Positions 28,052 through 38,363 of a stretch of DNA of 64,000 bases are shown here, piece after piece; position 1 is the stretch's first letter; each line of letters opens with the position of its first letter. This stretch comes from Myxococcales bacterium 68-20 (lineage in GTDB: Bacteria > Myxococcota_A > Polyangia > Polyangiales > Polyangiaceae), in assembly GCA_001899635.1 (NCBI GenBank), contig MKVQ01000041.1:248001-312000 (forward strand), written 5' to 3'. A program made the translations under genes and the position numbers. The notes below the pieces were generated by a model. The model did no database searches. It worked only from the letters and a program-made list of their open reading frames with translations, and was not told where the DNA came from.

Positions 28052-30451
28052 TCAACCGTGAGCTCCGGCCCGAAGCGCGCGTCGGAGCTGGAGCGCGTTC
28101 ACGATGACCGAGACCGAGCTGAGGCTCATCGCTGCCGCGGCGAGCATCGGGCTCAACGTCACGTGGAGGAACGGGTACAGCAGCCCCGCGGCGACGGGGA
28201 CGGCGAGCGCGTTGTAGCCGAACGCGAGGAGCAGGTTCCCGCGGATGTTCTTCATCGTGGCGCGCCCGAGACGGATGGCGCGTACCACTCCGCGAACATC
28301 ACCCTTCACGAGCGTCACGCTCGCGCTCTCGATCGCGACGTCGGTCCCTGTGCCCATGGCGACGCCGACGTCGGCGGTCGCGAGCGCGGGCGCGTCGTTG
28401 ATGCCGTCACCGGCCATCGCGACGACAGCGCCTTTGGTCTTCAGCTCCCGAATCGCGTGCGCCTTCTGGTCGGGGAGCACCTCGGCGATGACGTCGTCAT
28501 CTGCGAAGCCGAGCTCGCGCCCGACCGCACGGGCGCTCGTCCGGGCGTCGCCCGTGATCATCACGACCCGCAGGCCCATCCTGCGCAGGGCGGCGAGCGC
28601 CTCCTTCGCCAGCGGCTTGATCGTATCGCTGATGGCCCACGTGCCGGCGAAGCGACCGTCGACCGCGACGAACGAGACCGTCGCTCCGTGCATGCGATGC
28701 TGCTCGGCGCGCTCCAGCGTGCCCGCCGGAAGCTCGATGCCGTGCTCCTCGAGCAGCACCCGCGTGCCGAAGAGGACGCGAGCCGTGCCGACGTTCGCGT
28801 CGATGCCCTTCCCGCGCACGGCGCGCACGGTGACCGGCCCGCTCGCCGGGCGCACGCCTTCCTCGGCAGCGTGCTCGACGACGGCGCGCGCGAGTGGATG
28901 CTCGCTCGCCTGCTCGGCGGCGGCGACGAGCGCGATCGTCTCGCCACGCGGAGTGCCCGGCTCGAGGTCGACGGCGCTGACGCGCGGCTTGCCCTCCGTG
29001 ATGGTGCCGGTCTTGTCGAGAGCGACGGTGGTGACCCGTCCGAGGGTCTCGAGCGCGTCGGCGTCTTTGACGAGGACGCCGGAATGCGCGCCGGTGCCCA
29101 TCGCGACCATGATCGACATCGGCGTCGCAAGCCCGAGCGCGCATGGGCACGCAATGATCAGCACCGACACGGCGGTGACGAGGGCGTGCGCGAGACGCGG
29201 ATCGGGACCGAAGGCGTACCAGGCGACGAACGTCCCCGCCGCGATGACGATCACGGCCGGCACGAACCACGCGCTGACGCGATCGACGAGGCGCTGCACT
29301 CGCGCCCGGGAACGCGCCGCCTCCCCGACCATCGCGACGATGTTCGAGAGGAGCGAATCCCGCCCCACGCGCTCGACCTCCATCACGAGCGCGCCGTCCC
29401 CGCCGAGCGTGCCGCCGGTGACGCGGTCGCCGGCGCCTTTCTCGACCGGCAGCGGCTCGCCGGTAATCATCGACTCGTCGACGTACGAATGCCCCGACAG
29501 GACGACGCCGTCGGCGGGGATACGCTCTCCCGGACGCACGCGCAGCCGGTCGCCGGCGACGACGTGCTCGATCGGAACATCCTCCTCGGTCTCATCCTCG
29601 CGGATCCGCCGGGCGGTCTTCGGCGCGAGCTGGAGGAGCGAGCGGATCGCGCTCGACGTCCGGCCGCGCGCGCGGAGCTCCATGACCTGCCCCAGGAGGA
29701 CGAGCGCCGTGATCACGGCCGCGGCCTCGTAGTAGAGGTGCACGCCTCCGTGCGCTCGCATCGACTCCGGGAACACCCCGGGCAAGAGGGTCCCGACCAG
29801 GCTGAAGAGGAACGCCGCGCTCGTTCCAAGCGCGACCAACGTGAACATGTTGGGCGCTCGGTTCCGAACCGAGCTCGCTGCACGCACGAAGAAGGGCCAG
29901 CCGCCCCAGACCACGACCGGCGTCGCAAGCACGAGCTCGATCCAGGCGAGCAGCCCGGGGCCGATCGCGTGGCGCACCGGATCCCCCGGGATGACGTCGG
30001 ACATCGCGAGGAAGAAGAGCGGGACCGTCAGCATCGCGGAGACGACGAAGCGCCGCTGCATGTCGGCGAGCTCGGCCTTCGCTGCCGGATCCTCTTCGGC
30101 GCTCAGGGTCTTCGGCTCGAGCGCCATCCCGCACTTCGGGCAATCGCCAGGGCCGAGCTGAACCACCTCCGGGTGCATCGGGCAGGTGTATTCGGTCGAC
30201 GCTTCCTCCGGCGTGGGCGGCTTCGGCGGCTTCGGCTTCAGGTACGCGTCCGGGCTCGCGCGGAACTTCTCGAGGCAGCGAGGACTGCAGAAGTAGAAGC
30301 GCGCCCCGGCGTGCTCGAACGAGTGCTTGGCCGTCGCCGGATCGACGCTCATCCCGCAGACGGGATCGTTCACGTGCTCCCCGGACGCCGCGACCGGCGA
30401 GGACCGAGAATGGGAGCTGGAGCGTCGTGCGGGCGGTACGGGCGTGGACAT
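28052..30451 (-). CDS. copA: Copper-translocating P1B-type ATPase
   Basis: 799 residues. The start at ATG 30451 is favoured over 30457 because AGGAGG sits at the right distance only for 30451. Order of parts: a Ser/Arg-rich head; a YHS metal-binding domain ([24 protein letters not shown]); a heavy-metal-binding domain ([22 protein letters not shown] in two parts); eight membrane helices. The CPC motif is [11 protein letters not shown] at about residue 435, the phosphorylation site [10 protein letters not shown], and the hinge [17 protein letters not shown]. It exports Cu+ from the cytoplasm. A Csp-like copper store is 1.5 kb upstream on the same strand. No HMA domain is present; YHS plus HMBD replaces it. 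Confidence 0.95.
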   Translation of the reverse strand: MSTPVPPARRSSSHSRSSPVAASGEHVNDPVCGMSVDPATAKHSFEHAGARFYFCSPRCLEKFRASPDAYLKPKPPKPPTPEEASTEYTCPMHPEVVQLGPGDCPKCGMALEPKTLSAEEDPAAKAELADMQRRFVVSAMLTVPLFFLAMSDVIPGDPVRHAIGPGLLAWIELVLATPVVVWGGWPFFVRAASSVRNRAPNMFTLVALGTSAAFLFSLVGTLLPGVFPESMRAHGGVHLYYEAAAVITALVLLGQVMELRARGRTSSAIRSLLQLAPKTARRIREDETEEDVPIEHVVAGDRLRVRPGERIPADGVVLSGHSYVDESMITGEPLPVEKGAGDRVTGGTLGGDGALVMEVERVGRDSLLSNIVAMVGEAARSRARVQRLVDRVSAWFVPAVIVIAAGTFVAWYAFGPDPRLAHALVTAVSVLIIACPCALGLATPMSIMVAMGTGAHSGVLVKDADALETLGRVTTVALDKTGTITEGKPRVSAVDLEPGTPRGETIALVAAAEQASEHPLARAVVEHAAEEGVRPASGPVTVRAVRGKGIDANVGTARVLFGTRVLLEEHGIELPAGTLERAEQHRMHGATVSFVAVDGRFAGTWAISDTIKPLAKEALAALRRMGLRVVMITGDARTSARAVGRELGFADDDVIAEVLPDQKAHAIRELKTKGAVVAMAGDGINDAPALATADVGVAMGTGTDVAIESASVTLVKGDVRGVVRAIRLGRATMKNIRGNLLLAFGYNALAVPVAAGLLYPFLHVTLSPMLAAAAMSLSSVSVIVNALQLRRALRAGAHG

Positions 30452-30665
30452 GGGCATCCTCCTGCCCCGCTGACGCAGGAGCACCGCGCTTCGTTACACC
30501 CGCCGCCGAGCGAAATTGCACGGCGCGGCTCGCTCCGATCGGCTCAGCTGAGGCGCAACGCAAATCGCTTGCGCCGTCCTCGCTCGAGTCGAAGGGACGG
30601 TGCTCCGCCCCTCCCGCGTCGACCGCGCGAATCGGAGGAGGTCCAACCAGCCGGTCTCTGGGCGC

Positions 30666-31361
30666 TCACGCCGGCGCAGCGGTGGCACTGCCCCCAAGCC
30701 GCTCGCACAGCGCCTCGACCTCCGCCGGTCCGACGCCGAACCAGGAGCGTAGCTTGCGGACGGTACGCGCAATCGCCGGCGCGCTCGCTCGGACCTTGAC
30801 GTTGGCGCCCGCGATGGCCGCGGCCCGACGCATCGCCTCCGCGACCTCCATCAGCTCGGAGGGAACATGGACCACGCCTCCGCGTAGCTCGCTGAAGAGG
30901 AGGGCGAACCGGATCGAACGCGTGAGCGCGGCACGGGACGTCAGCTCCACCCGGCGCCCTCGCGGGAGCCACACCGAGCCCGCGGTGTGCAGGTTCATCG
31001 CGTCGGCGAGCTCGTCGATCAACGCCGGAGAGCGCACGATGGTGGTGTCGACTCCGTCACGGTGCAGCCGGCGCTCGTCTTGCGGCCGGGCGGAGGCGAG
31101 CGGCTCGACGAGGACGACGTGACTCACTCCGCGCGCATACGCGACGCGGATCACGTCGCGTGTCCGCGCAGCGTTCGCCATCGCCACACCGCGCGCATCG
31201 AGGAGACGAGGCTCGGGAACGTACAAGATCACGTTGCAGCCAATGGCCTCGGTGAAGAGCTCGCTGGCAGGATCTGCGCGCCGCACATCCTCGTCGAGCC
31301 CCTCGAGCGCTTCACTCACAGCCGTCGCGACATGACCGGGCGAACACAGTACGAGGATCAC
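30666..31361 (-). CDS. NAD(P)-binding Rossmann-fold (NmrA/SDR-like) protein
   Basis: 231 residues from GTG 31361, set by GGAGGGAG just upstream. An N-terminal strand-turn-helix (VILVLCSPGHVATAVSEAL) lacks a full GxxGxxG. Later segments (GCNVILYVPE, VAYARGVSHVVLVEPLAS, VDTTIVRSPALIDE) follow the layout of NmrA-like atypical SDRs, where a 'could be true' NAD(P) pocket is often not catalytic. It lies between the copper ATPase and the Csp-like gene on one strand, so a redox or regulatory role in copper stress is possible (inference). Confidence 0.7.
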   Translation of the reverse strand: MILVLCSPGHVATAVSEALEGLDEDVRRADPASELFTEAIGCNVILYVPEPRLLDARGVAMANAARTRDVIRVAYARGVSHVVLVEPLASARPQDERRLHRDGVDTTIVRSPALIDELADAMNLHTAGSVWLPRGRRVELTSRAALTRSIRFALLFSELRGGVVHVPSELMEVAEAMRRAAAIAGANVKVRASAPAIARTVRKLRSWFGVGPAEVEALCERLGGSATAAPA

Positions 31362-31596
31362 GACTCCCTCCCTCCTCAGCTCTCTGGCCCGCTCGGGCCA
31401 CTCTCTTCCGTCGCTTCCCTGGATGTCTCTCTGGGCCGGCTCTCTGCGGTGGTTCTGGGACTTGCCTGCGAGGCGCGCCTCCCGCGTCAGGGGGTCGCCG
31501 TCGGGCCGTCGAGGAGAGCGAGCTGCCAGCGGCGACGGCCGATCTCGACCTCGCCGTTCCGGCTGAGCGGCCACGCACGTGTGGCCCGCCGGGGGC

Positions 31597-31965
31597 TCAA
31601 GCGTGCGTCGCAACCCCACGCGACAGAGGAGCTTCGCTCTCCATCATGCGGCGACACTCGTCGGCGCAATCGCGGCAGGCTTCGGCGCACGCGCGACAGT
31701 GCTCCATCTCGTGCTCGTCGCATTCGGCAGCACACGCATCGCACGCCTCTGCGCAGGCGCCCGCGATCGCGGGACTGAAGCTGCTCCCTCTCGCGAGAAA
31801 TGCAGCAACGAGACGGCAGAGGTCCGCGCAGTCGCGGTCGAGACGTATGCATTCGACCAGCGCCTCGACGTCGTCTTCGTCGAGGCAAGCGTCCGCGCAG
31901 TACTCGCACGCCTCCGCGCACTCGTTGCACGCTTCGATGCAGCTCGCAATGCGTTCCTGGTCCAT
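31597..31965 (-). CDS. Four-helix-bundle copper storage protein (Csp-like)
   Basis: 122 residues with 17 or more Cys in CxxxC/CxxC helical spacing: MDQERIASCIEACNECAEAC, EYCADACLDE, DRDCADLCRL, CAEACDACAAECDEHEMEHC and RACAEACRDCADECRRM. This matches the Csp/DUF326 family, in which Cys-lined helical bundles hold many Cu+ ions. There is no signal peptide, so it would be a cytosolic Csp3-type store. GGAGGAGG lies 6 bp upstream. Its neighbours (CopA-type exporter) support copper handling. Confidence 0.9.
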   Translation of the reverse strand: MDQERIASCIEACNECAEACEYCADACLDEDDVEALVECIRLDRDCADLCRLVAAFLARGSSFSPAIAGACAEACDACAAECDEHEMEHCRACAEACRDCADECRRMMESEAPLSRGVATHA

Positions 31966-32208
31966 GAAGGTCCTCCTCCGTCACGTAGACGGGGATGCAC
32001 TGCATGTACCGACACCGGGAGCTGGAGTATTCGATGGGGCACGGGCACGCCGGCGATCCGATCAGCACGGGCAGAGAGGGACAGTGCGCGATCTCGCCCG
32101 TTCGATTCCACGACCCGCGCGCCGGCGCCCACGCAAGGGGGCGCGCCTCGAGCACCGCAGTGGCGCTTCGGCCCGCGTCGAATGCCGAACGACCTCGCTT
32201 GCTCGCGT

Positions 32209-34824
32209 CTATCGCTTGCGTCCGAGCGCCTTGCCGTCGCCGTCTGCGTCGATCCAGATCGGGCCGGACATCGCCCACGGAGCGATCTCGGAATCGTCGC
32301 CCGAGAGGACCGGCCGCATCGGCGTCGTCCCGCTCACGATGACGTGGAGCGCATCGTCCTCTTTCGGCCGCACCTTGAACGACGCCTCCGCGACGAGCGC
32401 CCCCGTCACGGTCTTCCTGGAGGTGAGCGTCACCGGCGGGATCGCCGGATGGGAACCGCGGACGAGCCGGACCTCGGCCTTCTCGACGACGACCCACGGT
32501 GCGGTCGTCACCGTGACCTTCACGTCGACCACCCCGCCGCGCGGGTTCGCGACGCCGCCGATCCCGACGCCGCCGGCGGACACGGTCATGAACGGCCCGT
32601 TCGACAGGACGACGTCTCGCGTCTCGCGGATGGCCTTCACGAGCTCCGTCGAGCGCGCGGAATCCCACGCGGCGAGCGGTGAATCCGCCGCCGATCCGAG
32701 CCGCACGAACGTCCGCGGATAGCCCGCCTCCTCTCCCACGATCCCGTGCGTGTCGGTGTCGGCGATCGGCGTCACGGGATGGCTCGTGCGGAGGAGCGCG
32801 AAGTAGTCCTCGAGGACCTTCGTGCGATGGGCGACGACGCGGCCGTTCCACACCTCGATCGCGTCGAAGTCCGCATCGTATCCGGGCTCGGTGCCGGCGC
32901 CGGTCTTCGGATCGAAACCGAGCTGATCGAAGTAGCCGTTCTTGCCCGAACGCGGATGATTGATCTGGAGGACGTGCGGCCCACCCGGGAGCGCTCGCGC
33001 TTCCGCGAAGACCTCGCTCGCGAGCCGGTCGCGGACCACGGGCGCGCCGCTCCGCGGCTTGTCCGGCTGCGGCGTCAGCGGGAAGATGTTGGCGTGACCG
33101 AAGGGCTTCTTGCTCGCATCGCTCGTGAGCTCGTCGCCGGCGATCTGGACGAGCCAACTCGAGAGGCCGAGCTCCTTCACGATCGGCGCGAGGTCGGCGA
33201 TCGCGTTGTGCTCGGAGGCGACGGCGACCTCGACACCTTCGACGGCATTTGCGAGGACGCGATCGCGCGTCGCCACCGGGGCGTCGGCGCTGAGGATCGA
33301 GTGCTGGTGGAAGTCGGCACCGACGTAGCCCGGCGTGTCGACGACGCGACGAAGGACGAACGGAGGCGGGGCGACCCCCGGTACCGTGATCGTCGTGGAC
33401 GCGAGATCGTACTCCGGCCCGCGCGACCCGGTGATCCGATAGCGCCCGTGCGGCAGCGGCACCGCGAGTGACTCGGACGGGCGGAGCATGACGACGTTCT
33501 TCGCAAGGCCCGCGACGTGGGCCGGCCCGAGGTCGGGAGCGGCGGTGCCGTCCAGCCCCTCGATCGTGAGCTTGCACGGCACGGGAGCGGCCTCGCCCTT
33601 CGTGCCGGTCGGCGGAGCTTCCTGACACGGGCCGAGCACGACCGAGCCGGCATCGGACACGGCGAGCGTCGCGCGGCTCACCGCGCCCTTCTTCACCTCG
33701 ATCGCGACCTTCTTGCCGTCGCCCCGACGGCCCACGCTCGGCACATACGAGACGAGCCACTTGCCGGACGGGATCTCGCCGCCGAAGAACTCACCGTCCC
33801 TGGTCGCGACGATCGTCATGACCTCCGGCACCGTGCTGGTCGCGAGCACGACCTTCGCGCCGGCGAGCGCCTTCACCGGAGCGCCCTTCGCATCGGTGAG
33901 GGCGATCTCGACGGCGCCCACGTCACCGCCGGAGGAATGCGTCAGCTCGGAGACGATGCTCGCCACGTCGGGACGCACGCCGACGACGAATACGCGCTCG
34001 TAGGTCACGGACCGACCGGGCTCGAGCTCGACGTCCTTCTGCTGCTCGGTGTCGGTCCACGCGCCGCCGCTGATGGCGGCGATCTCGCCGTCGGTCGACG
34101 TGATCGCATAGCTCGCGAAGCGGCCGACCGCGCCGACGAACGGGCCCTTCGACGGCCCCTTGAAGCCGACGGCCTTGCCGGGCGCGAGCTTCTCCGTGCC
34201 GCCCCACTGGATCGCGTCGCCGAGCCCGAGCCCGGTGACCTTCGCCTTCCCTTCGTTCGTCAGCGTCGTCCGGATGTGGAGCGCGCGGTCGCTCGGACCG
34301 AGACGGAACTGGGTCACGACACCGATCGATGCGTCGTAGAGCTCCTTGCCATGGGACTCGACGACGGCGGTGCCGTCTGCCTCCACGCGCGCGTCGATCT
34401 TCGTGTAGACGCCCTGCCTCGGGAACGCGCCGAAGTACGTGAAGAGCTGCCCCAGCTCGTCCTTCCTCGTCTTCGCGTCCGCGGCGTCGATGACGTTGCC
34501 TCCGGACTCGGCGAAGCCCGCCCCGCCCCCGAGCCCGTCGACGACGAACACCACCTCGTCGTTCTCGAGCACCCAGTCACCGGGCTTGCCGGTCGCGTTC
34601 GGACCGCCGAGCTCCTCGCCCGCGCGCATTGGATGGACGCGCGCGCGTGCTTTCGCCTGACCGGCCTTGCTCGGAACGAGCTCGACGCGTCTCGAAGCGC
34701 CCGGGCTCACCTGGCCCTGTGGTGTGTGGCCGGTCTCCTTCGGGCAGCCGGCGAGCGCGCCACCACCGGCAACGCACGCGACGAGGACGAAGAGTCGGCT
34801 CCGCACGAACGACACCGAAGACAC
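32209..34824 (-). CDS. PHP-domain metallohydrolase lipoprotein (CehA/McbA-like)
   Basis: 871 residues from GTG 34824 with GAGGGGAG upstream. A lipobox ends at ALAGC. The first two thirds are beta-sandwich-like (for example GDAIQWGGTEKLAPGKAVGF, NVIDAADAKTRKDELGQLF). The C-terminal third has PHP-type metal ligands: GADFHQHSILSADAP, VAVASEHNAIADL, INHPRSGKNGYFD and PIADTDTHG. CehA/McbA-family enzymes hydrolyse esters or phosphoesters. Its substrate is unknown. It is followed, 23 bp upstream on the same strand, by an M20 peptidase gene. Confidence 0.85.
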   Translation of the reverse strand: MSSVSFVRSRLFVLVACVAGGGALAGCPKETGHTPQGQVSPGASRRVELVPSKAGQAKARARVHPMRAGEELGGPNATGKPGDWVLENDEVVFVVDGLGGGAGFAESGGNVIDAADAKTRKDELGQLFTYFGAFPRQGVYTKIDARVEADGTAVVESHGKELYDASIGVVTQFRLGPSDRALHIRTTLTNEGKAKVTGLGLGDAIQWGGTEKLAPGKAVGFKGPSKGPFVGAVGRFASYAITSTDGEIAAISGGAWTDTEQQKDVELEPGRSVTYERVFVVGVRPDVASIVSELTHSSGGDVGAVEIALTDAKGAPVKALAGAKVVLATSTVPEVMTIVATRDGEFFGGEIPSGKWLVSYVPSVGRRGDGKKVAIEVKKGAVSRATLAVSDAGSVVLGPCQEAPPTGTKGEAAPVPCKLTIEGLDGTAAPDLGPAHVAGLAKNVVMLRPSESLAVPLPHGRYRITGSRGPEYDLASTTITVPGVAPPPFVLRRVVDTPGYVGADFHQHSILSADAPVATRDRVLANAVEGVEVAVASEHNAIADLAPIVKELGLSSWLVQIAGDELTSDASKKPFGHANIFPLTPQPDKPRSGAPVVRDRLASEVFAEARALPGGPHVLQINHPRSGKNGYFDQLGFDPKTGAGTEPGYDADFDAIEVWNGRVVAHRTKVLEDYFALLRTSHPVTPIADTDTHGIVGEEAGYPRTFVRLGSAADSPLAAWDSARSTELVKAIRETRDVVLSNGPFMTVSAGGVGIGGVANPRGGVVDVKVTVTTAPWVVVEKAEVRLVRGSHPAIPPVTLTSRKTVTGALVAEASFKVRPKEDDALHVIVSGTTPMRPVLSGDDSEIAPWAMSGPIWIDADGDGKALGRKR

Positions 34825-34847
34825 CGCTCCCCTCGCCAACGTCCGCC

Positions 34848-36020
34848 TCAACTGGACCGCAACGACGCGAGGAAGCGAGCGAGCGCCTGCGCCTTCTGGA
34901 CGAGCGTCACCACCTCGATCTGCTCGTCGTGCGTGTGGAACCCGATGCCTCGCGGACCGAGGCCGTCGATCGACGCGATGCCCATCGCTCCCGAGGTGCT
35001 CGCGTCCGAGCCGCCGCCGATGAGCCCGGCCTCCCCGGAAGCGAGCCCCGACGCGCGGGCGCATGCCGCGTAGGCATCCATCAGCTTGACGCTCGCATCG
35101 GTGCGCTCGAGCGGAAGGCGCGCGACGCCGCCGCTGAGCTCGAAGCGCGAGCCCGGCACCGCGGCGGCGCACTCGTCGGCCGCCTTCTTGATCGCCTCGA
35201 TCAGCGCCTCGGCGTCCGCGCGTGACTCGAAGCGAAGGTCGACGAGCGCCTCGGCGCGATCGGGCACCGTGTTCTTGCTCGTGCCGCCGGCGATCTTGCC
35301 GACGTTCACCGTCACGCCGCGCTCGTAGCTCGTGAGCGACTGCACGCGATCGACGAGCTTTGCGAGCGCCCACAGAGCGTTCACGCCTTCCTTGTGCGCA
35401 TTGCCGGCGTGCGCCGCCTTCCCGTGCGCGACGATCGTCATCGCGCCCGTTCCCTTGCGCCTCGTGATGACGAGGTCGCCCTTGCGCCCCGCCTCGAAGA
35501 CGAGCGCGCCCTGCGCTCCCTGGATCGCATCCCGGATGATCGACTGCCCTTCCGGCGAGCCAACCTCTTCGTCCGCGACGATGACGACGCGCATCCCAGG
35601 AAGCGACGTCAGCACTCCGGCCGCTGCGAGCGCCCTGAGCGCCCACGCGACGACGACGAGGCCACCTTTCATGTCGAGGACTCCGGGGCCTCGCGCGAGA
35701 TCGCCGTCGCGCTTGAACCCCTCGAACGTCCCCGGCGGGAAGACGGTGTCGAGATGCCCGACGAGCGCGATCGGCGGCTCGCCGCGGCTCGTCCAGATCG
35801 AGCTGACGACGAGGTGATCGGCGAACTTGCCGCTCGCCGACTTCGAGCGAGACGCGGCGAGGCCGTCGATCGCGAACAGCTCCTCGAGCATCTTGCCGAC
35901 GGCATTGCCGCCGTCGACGTTCTCGGTGAACGAGTTGATCGAGACGAGCTCTGCGAGCGCCGTCTCCATCGCCTTGCTCTGCTCGCCCAGCCACTTCGCT
36001 GCGTCGTCCGCTCCGCTCAT
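34848..36020 (-). CDS. M20-family metallopeptidase (carboxypeptidase G2-like)
   Basis: 390 residues. Metal ligands are seen in order: ALVGHLDTVFPPG, RGPGVLDMKGGLVV, VIVADEEVGSPEGQ (catalytic Glu and ligand), the dimerisation-domain His GKAAHAGNAHKEG, and near the end GLGPRGIGFHTHDEQI. It hydrolyses amide bonds of an N-acyl amino acid or dipeptide substrate in the cytoplasm, with no signal peptide. It forms a probable operon with the PHP lipoprotein (23 bp apart). Confidence 0.93.
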   Translation of the reverse strand: MSGADDAAKWLGEQSKAMETALAELVSINSFTENVDGGNAVGKMLEELFAIDGLAASRSKSASGKFADHLVVSSIWTSRGEPPIALVGHLDTVFPPGTFEGFKRDGDLARGPGVLDMKGGLVVVAWALRALAAAGVLTSLPGMRVVIVADEEVGSPEGQSIIRDAIQGAQGALVFEAGRKGDLVITRRKGTGAMTIVAHGKAAHAGNAHKEGVNALWALAKLVDRVQSLTSYERGVTVNVGKIAGGTSKNTVPDRAEALVDLRFESRADAEALIEAIKKAADECAAAVPGSRFELSGGVARLPLERTDASVKLMDAYAACARASGLASGEAGLIGGGSDASTSGAMGIASIDGLGPRGIGFHTHDEQIEVVTLVQKAQALARFLASLRSS

Positions 36021-36050
36021 CGACGCGGACTATACCCCCTCGGATCGCGG

Positions 36051-36080
36051 GAGAGAGCCGGAGAGAGCCGGAGAGAGCCG
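36051..36080. repeat. Short tandem repeat, 10-bp unit
   Basis: Three copies of GGAGAGAGCC just upstream of the M20 start. They may affect its translation or transcription; nothing more can be said. Confidence 0.6.
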
Positions 36081-36150
36081 AAGCGTTCGCTCAGCAGGGA
36101 CGGGTCTCCGATGAGCCTCGTGATGCCGCAGCGCGGCAGAACCGTTTGCG

Positions 36151-36166
36151 TTCTGTTTTTACAGAA
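36151..36166. promoter_or_regulatory. Palindromic operator-like site
   Basis: TTCTGT-TTTT-ACAGAA is a perfect 6-bp inverted repeat in an AT-rich island, with a partial second site (TGTACAGTA) next to it. It lies between the divergent M20 and desaturase genes. Confidence 0.45.
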
Positions 36167-36272
36167 TGTACAGTATTCGCAGGTACCCACTCGAAGCTCA
36201 CGCACGGCAGCCCACCACACGACGGTCGAAGGCCCAGGCGACCTCGACGTGTCGAAGCCAAGGAGAATGACG

Positions 36273-37169
36273 ATGGCCACGCTCCCCGTGGTTCCCCCGA
36301 ACGTCGAAGACTCCCCCAAGCGCGCCGCAACGCCGCGCGCAGGCTCCGATGGCTACACGGGGCCGAGCTTCGGAGCCGCTGAAAACGTTCGCAGCGTGCG
36401 CGAGGAGCGGCGCTCGGAGGAGAAGCAGCTCGTCACGCAGGCTTCGTCGCCGCGAGGGCTCACCGAGGAGCGCCGCAACGCCGTTCGCCAGAAGGCGCTG
36501 GCCGAGATTCCCTGGTGGTACAACCCGTACGCGCACCTCGCCGCGACGACGGGCATCGGCCTCGCCGTGCTCGTGGCGAGCGTCGTCGCCATCGCGCGCC
36601 TCGAGCCCGGGGTGCGGTGGACCGACCTCCTCGTCATTCCCGGCGTGGTGCTCTTCGCGAACTACTACGAGTGGCGCGTCCACAAGGACGTCCTCCACAA
36701 GCGCTTCTGGCCGTTCGAGGTCATCTACGACAAGCACACGCCGATGCATCACATGGTCTACGTCGAGGAGGACATGGCGCTCCGCGACGTGAAGGAGTTC
36801 CGGCTCGTGCTCATCCCGGCGGCCGGCGTCCTCGGGATCGTGCTCGCAGCGGCTCCGCTCGCGATCGGCATCGCATGGCTCTGGTCCTCCGCGGCGGGCT
36901 GGCTCTTCCTTCTCACGACGAGCCTCTTCATGGTGGCGTACGAGGTGCTCCACCTCTGCTACCACGCGCCGGCGGAGAGCTTCATCGGCCGCCTCGCGCT
37001 CATCCGGGTCCTTCGCGCGCATCACGCGCGGCACCACGACCCGCGTCTGATGCAGCGTTACAACTTCAACGTCACCGTGCCGCTCTTCGACTGGATCATG
37101 GGCACGATGGCACCGAAGCGTGCGGCCACGACGGCTCGTCGCTCACAGGAAGACGCCGACGCGGCCTGA
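36273..37169 (+). CDS. Sterol desaturase / fatty-acid hydroxylase family membrane protein
   Basis: 298 residues. ATG 36273 is chosen because AGGAG ends 7 bp before it; ATG 36267 would be too close. After a disordered 70-residue N-terminus come four membrane helices and the histidine boxes of the family: WRVHKDVLHKRFW, YDKHTPMHHMVY, VLHLCYHAP and RAHHARHHDPR. These bind a diiron centre that hydroxylates or desaturates a lipid. No adjacent lipid gene tells the substrate. Confidence 0.88.
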   Translation: MATLPVVPPNVEDSPKRAATPRAGSDGYTGPSFGAAENVRSVREERRSEEKQLVTQASSPRGLTEERRNAVRQKALAEIPWWYNPYAHLAATTGIGLAVLVASVVAIARLEPGVRWTDLLVIPGVVLFANYYEWRVHKDVLHKRFWPFEVIYDKHTPMHHMVYVEEDMALRDVKEFRLVLIPAAGVLGIVLAAAPLAIGIAWLWSSAAGWLFLLTTSLFMVAYEVLHLCYHAPAESFIGRLALIRVLRAHHARHHDPRLMQRYNFNVTVPLFDWIMGTMAPKRAATTARRSQEDADAA

Positions 37170-37185
37170 GGCACGAACGCCTCGG
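37164..37185 (+). terminator. Hairpin after the desaturase gene
   Basis: GAGGC-ACGAAC-GCCTC with flanking CC/GG pairs, overlapping the TGA stop. Confidence 0.4.
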
Positions 37186-37298
37186 CCCGCCGAGCTGCGC
37201 GCAAAGACTGCGCGCAACGCCAAGCGCATCGGGCTCTTGCAGCGCAGGGCAAGGCAAGCGTCACCGCTCGCCCGGACAAGTGCTAGCCTCCGCCCCCC

Positions 37299-38363
37299 AT
37301 GGCCAAGCGCTTCAAGGCCGCCGTCATCGGCGGCAGCGGTTACGGCGGCGGCGAGCTCATCCGGCGCCTTCTCCTCCACCCCCATGTCGAGCTCGTCCGC
37401 GTGGCGTCGGTCGATTTCATCGGCGAGCCTCTCTCGGCAGCCCACCCGCACCTCGAGGGACTGACCGATCTGAAGTTCGAGGGCATCACGCCGGCCGAAG
37501 CCGCCGCAGGGATGGACGTCGTCCTCCTCGGCCTCCCGCACAAGGTCAGCGCAACGAAGATGCCCGAGCTCATCGCGTCGGGCGCGCGTGTCGTCGATCT
37601 CTCGGGCGACTTCCGCCTCCGCGACGCCGCGCTCTACAAGCGCTACTACCACGCGGATCACCCGTGCGCCGACCGGCTCACCGACGGCTCGTTCGTCTAC
37701 GGCCTGCCGGAGCTCCACCGCGAGAAGATCAAGACGGCGAAGTACGTCGCGTCGCCCGGTTGCTTCGCGACGACGATCGAGCTCGCGCTCTTGCCGCTCG
37801 CGAAGGCGGGGCTTCTCTCCGGCGCCGTCGAGGTCGTGGGCATCACCGGCTCGTCGGGCAGCGGCGTCGTGCCGAGCGCAGGCACGCATCACCCGGTCCG
37901 CGCGGTGAACCTCCGCACGTACAAGCCGCTCGACCACCAGCACATCCCCGAGATCACGCAGACGCTCCATGACGCCGGCGCGAAGGACGTCGAGATCCGG
38001 TTCGTCCCCGTGAGCGCTCCCCTCTCCCGCGGCATCTTCGCGACGTGCTTCGCCCACGTGCCCGACTCGGCGAGCGCCGATCGGATCAAGGCGCTCTACA
38101 AGGACGCCTACGCGAAGGAGCCGTTCGTTCGCGTCCCCGAGAAGCGGCAACCCGAGGTCGCCGCCGTCAGCGGGACCAACTTCGCCGAGATCGGTGTCCA
38201 GATCGGCAGCGACGAAGCCGAGGCCGGCAAGCGTGTGGTCGCCTGCTTCGCCGTCACCGACAACCTCATCAAGGGCGGCGCGGGCCAGGCGATCCAGTCG
38301 ATGAACATCATGCTCGGCGTCGACGAGAAGACGTCGCTCGAAGATCCGGGCGGGTGGCCGTGA
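37299..38363 (+). CDS. argC: N-acetyl-gamma-glutamyl-phosphate reductase
   Basis: 354 residues. The NADP-binding motif is VIGGSGYGGGELIRRLLLHP; the catalytic Cys lies in VASPGCFATTIELAL; GSSGSGVVPSAGTHHP follows the family signature. It makes N-acetylglutamate semialdehyde in arginine synthesis. The length is normal. The TGA stop overlaps the GTG of argB. Confidence 0.96.
   Translation: MAKRFKAAVIGGSGYGGGELIRRLLLHPHVELVRVASVDFIGEPLSAAHPHLEGLTDLKFEGITPAEAAAGMDVVLLGLPHKVSATKMPELIASGARVVDLSGDFRLRDAALYKRYYHADHPCADRLTDGSFVYGLPELHREKIKTAKYVASPGCFATTIELALLPLAKAGLLSGAVEVVGITGSSGSGVVPSAGTHHPVRAVNLRTYKPLDHQHIPEITQTLHDAGAKDVEIRFVPVSAPLSRGIFATCFAHVPDSASADRIKALYKDAYAKEPFVRVPEKRQPEVAAVSGTNFAEIGVQIGSDEAEAGKRVVACFAVTDNLIKGGAGQAIQSMNIMLGVDEKTSLEDPGGWP

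Noticed and set aside
28058-30799. A + strand frame open for more than 900 codons across the copper ATPase gene
   Set aside because: It is antisense to copA, Arg/His/Asp-rich, with no motif. High GC keeps such frames open.
31966-32208. A Cys-containing minus frame just upstream of the copper store gene (with CPCPIEY and MQCIPVY)
   Set aside because: It runs without a stop into the store gene in another frame and has no ribosome-binding site; better explained as leader DNA.
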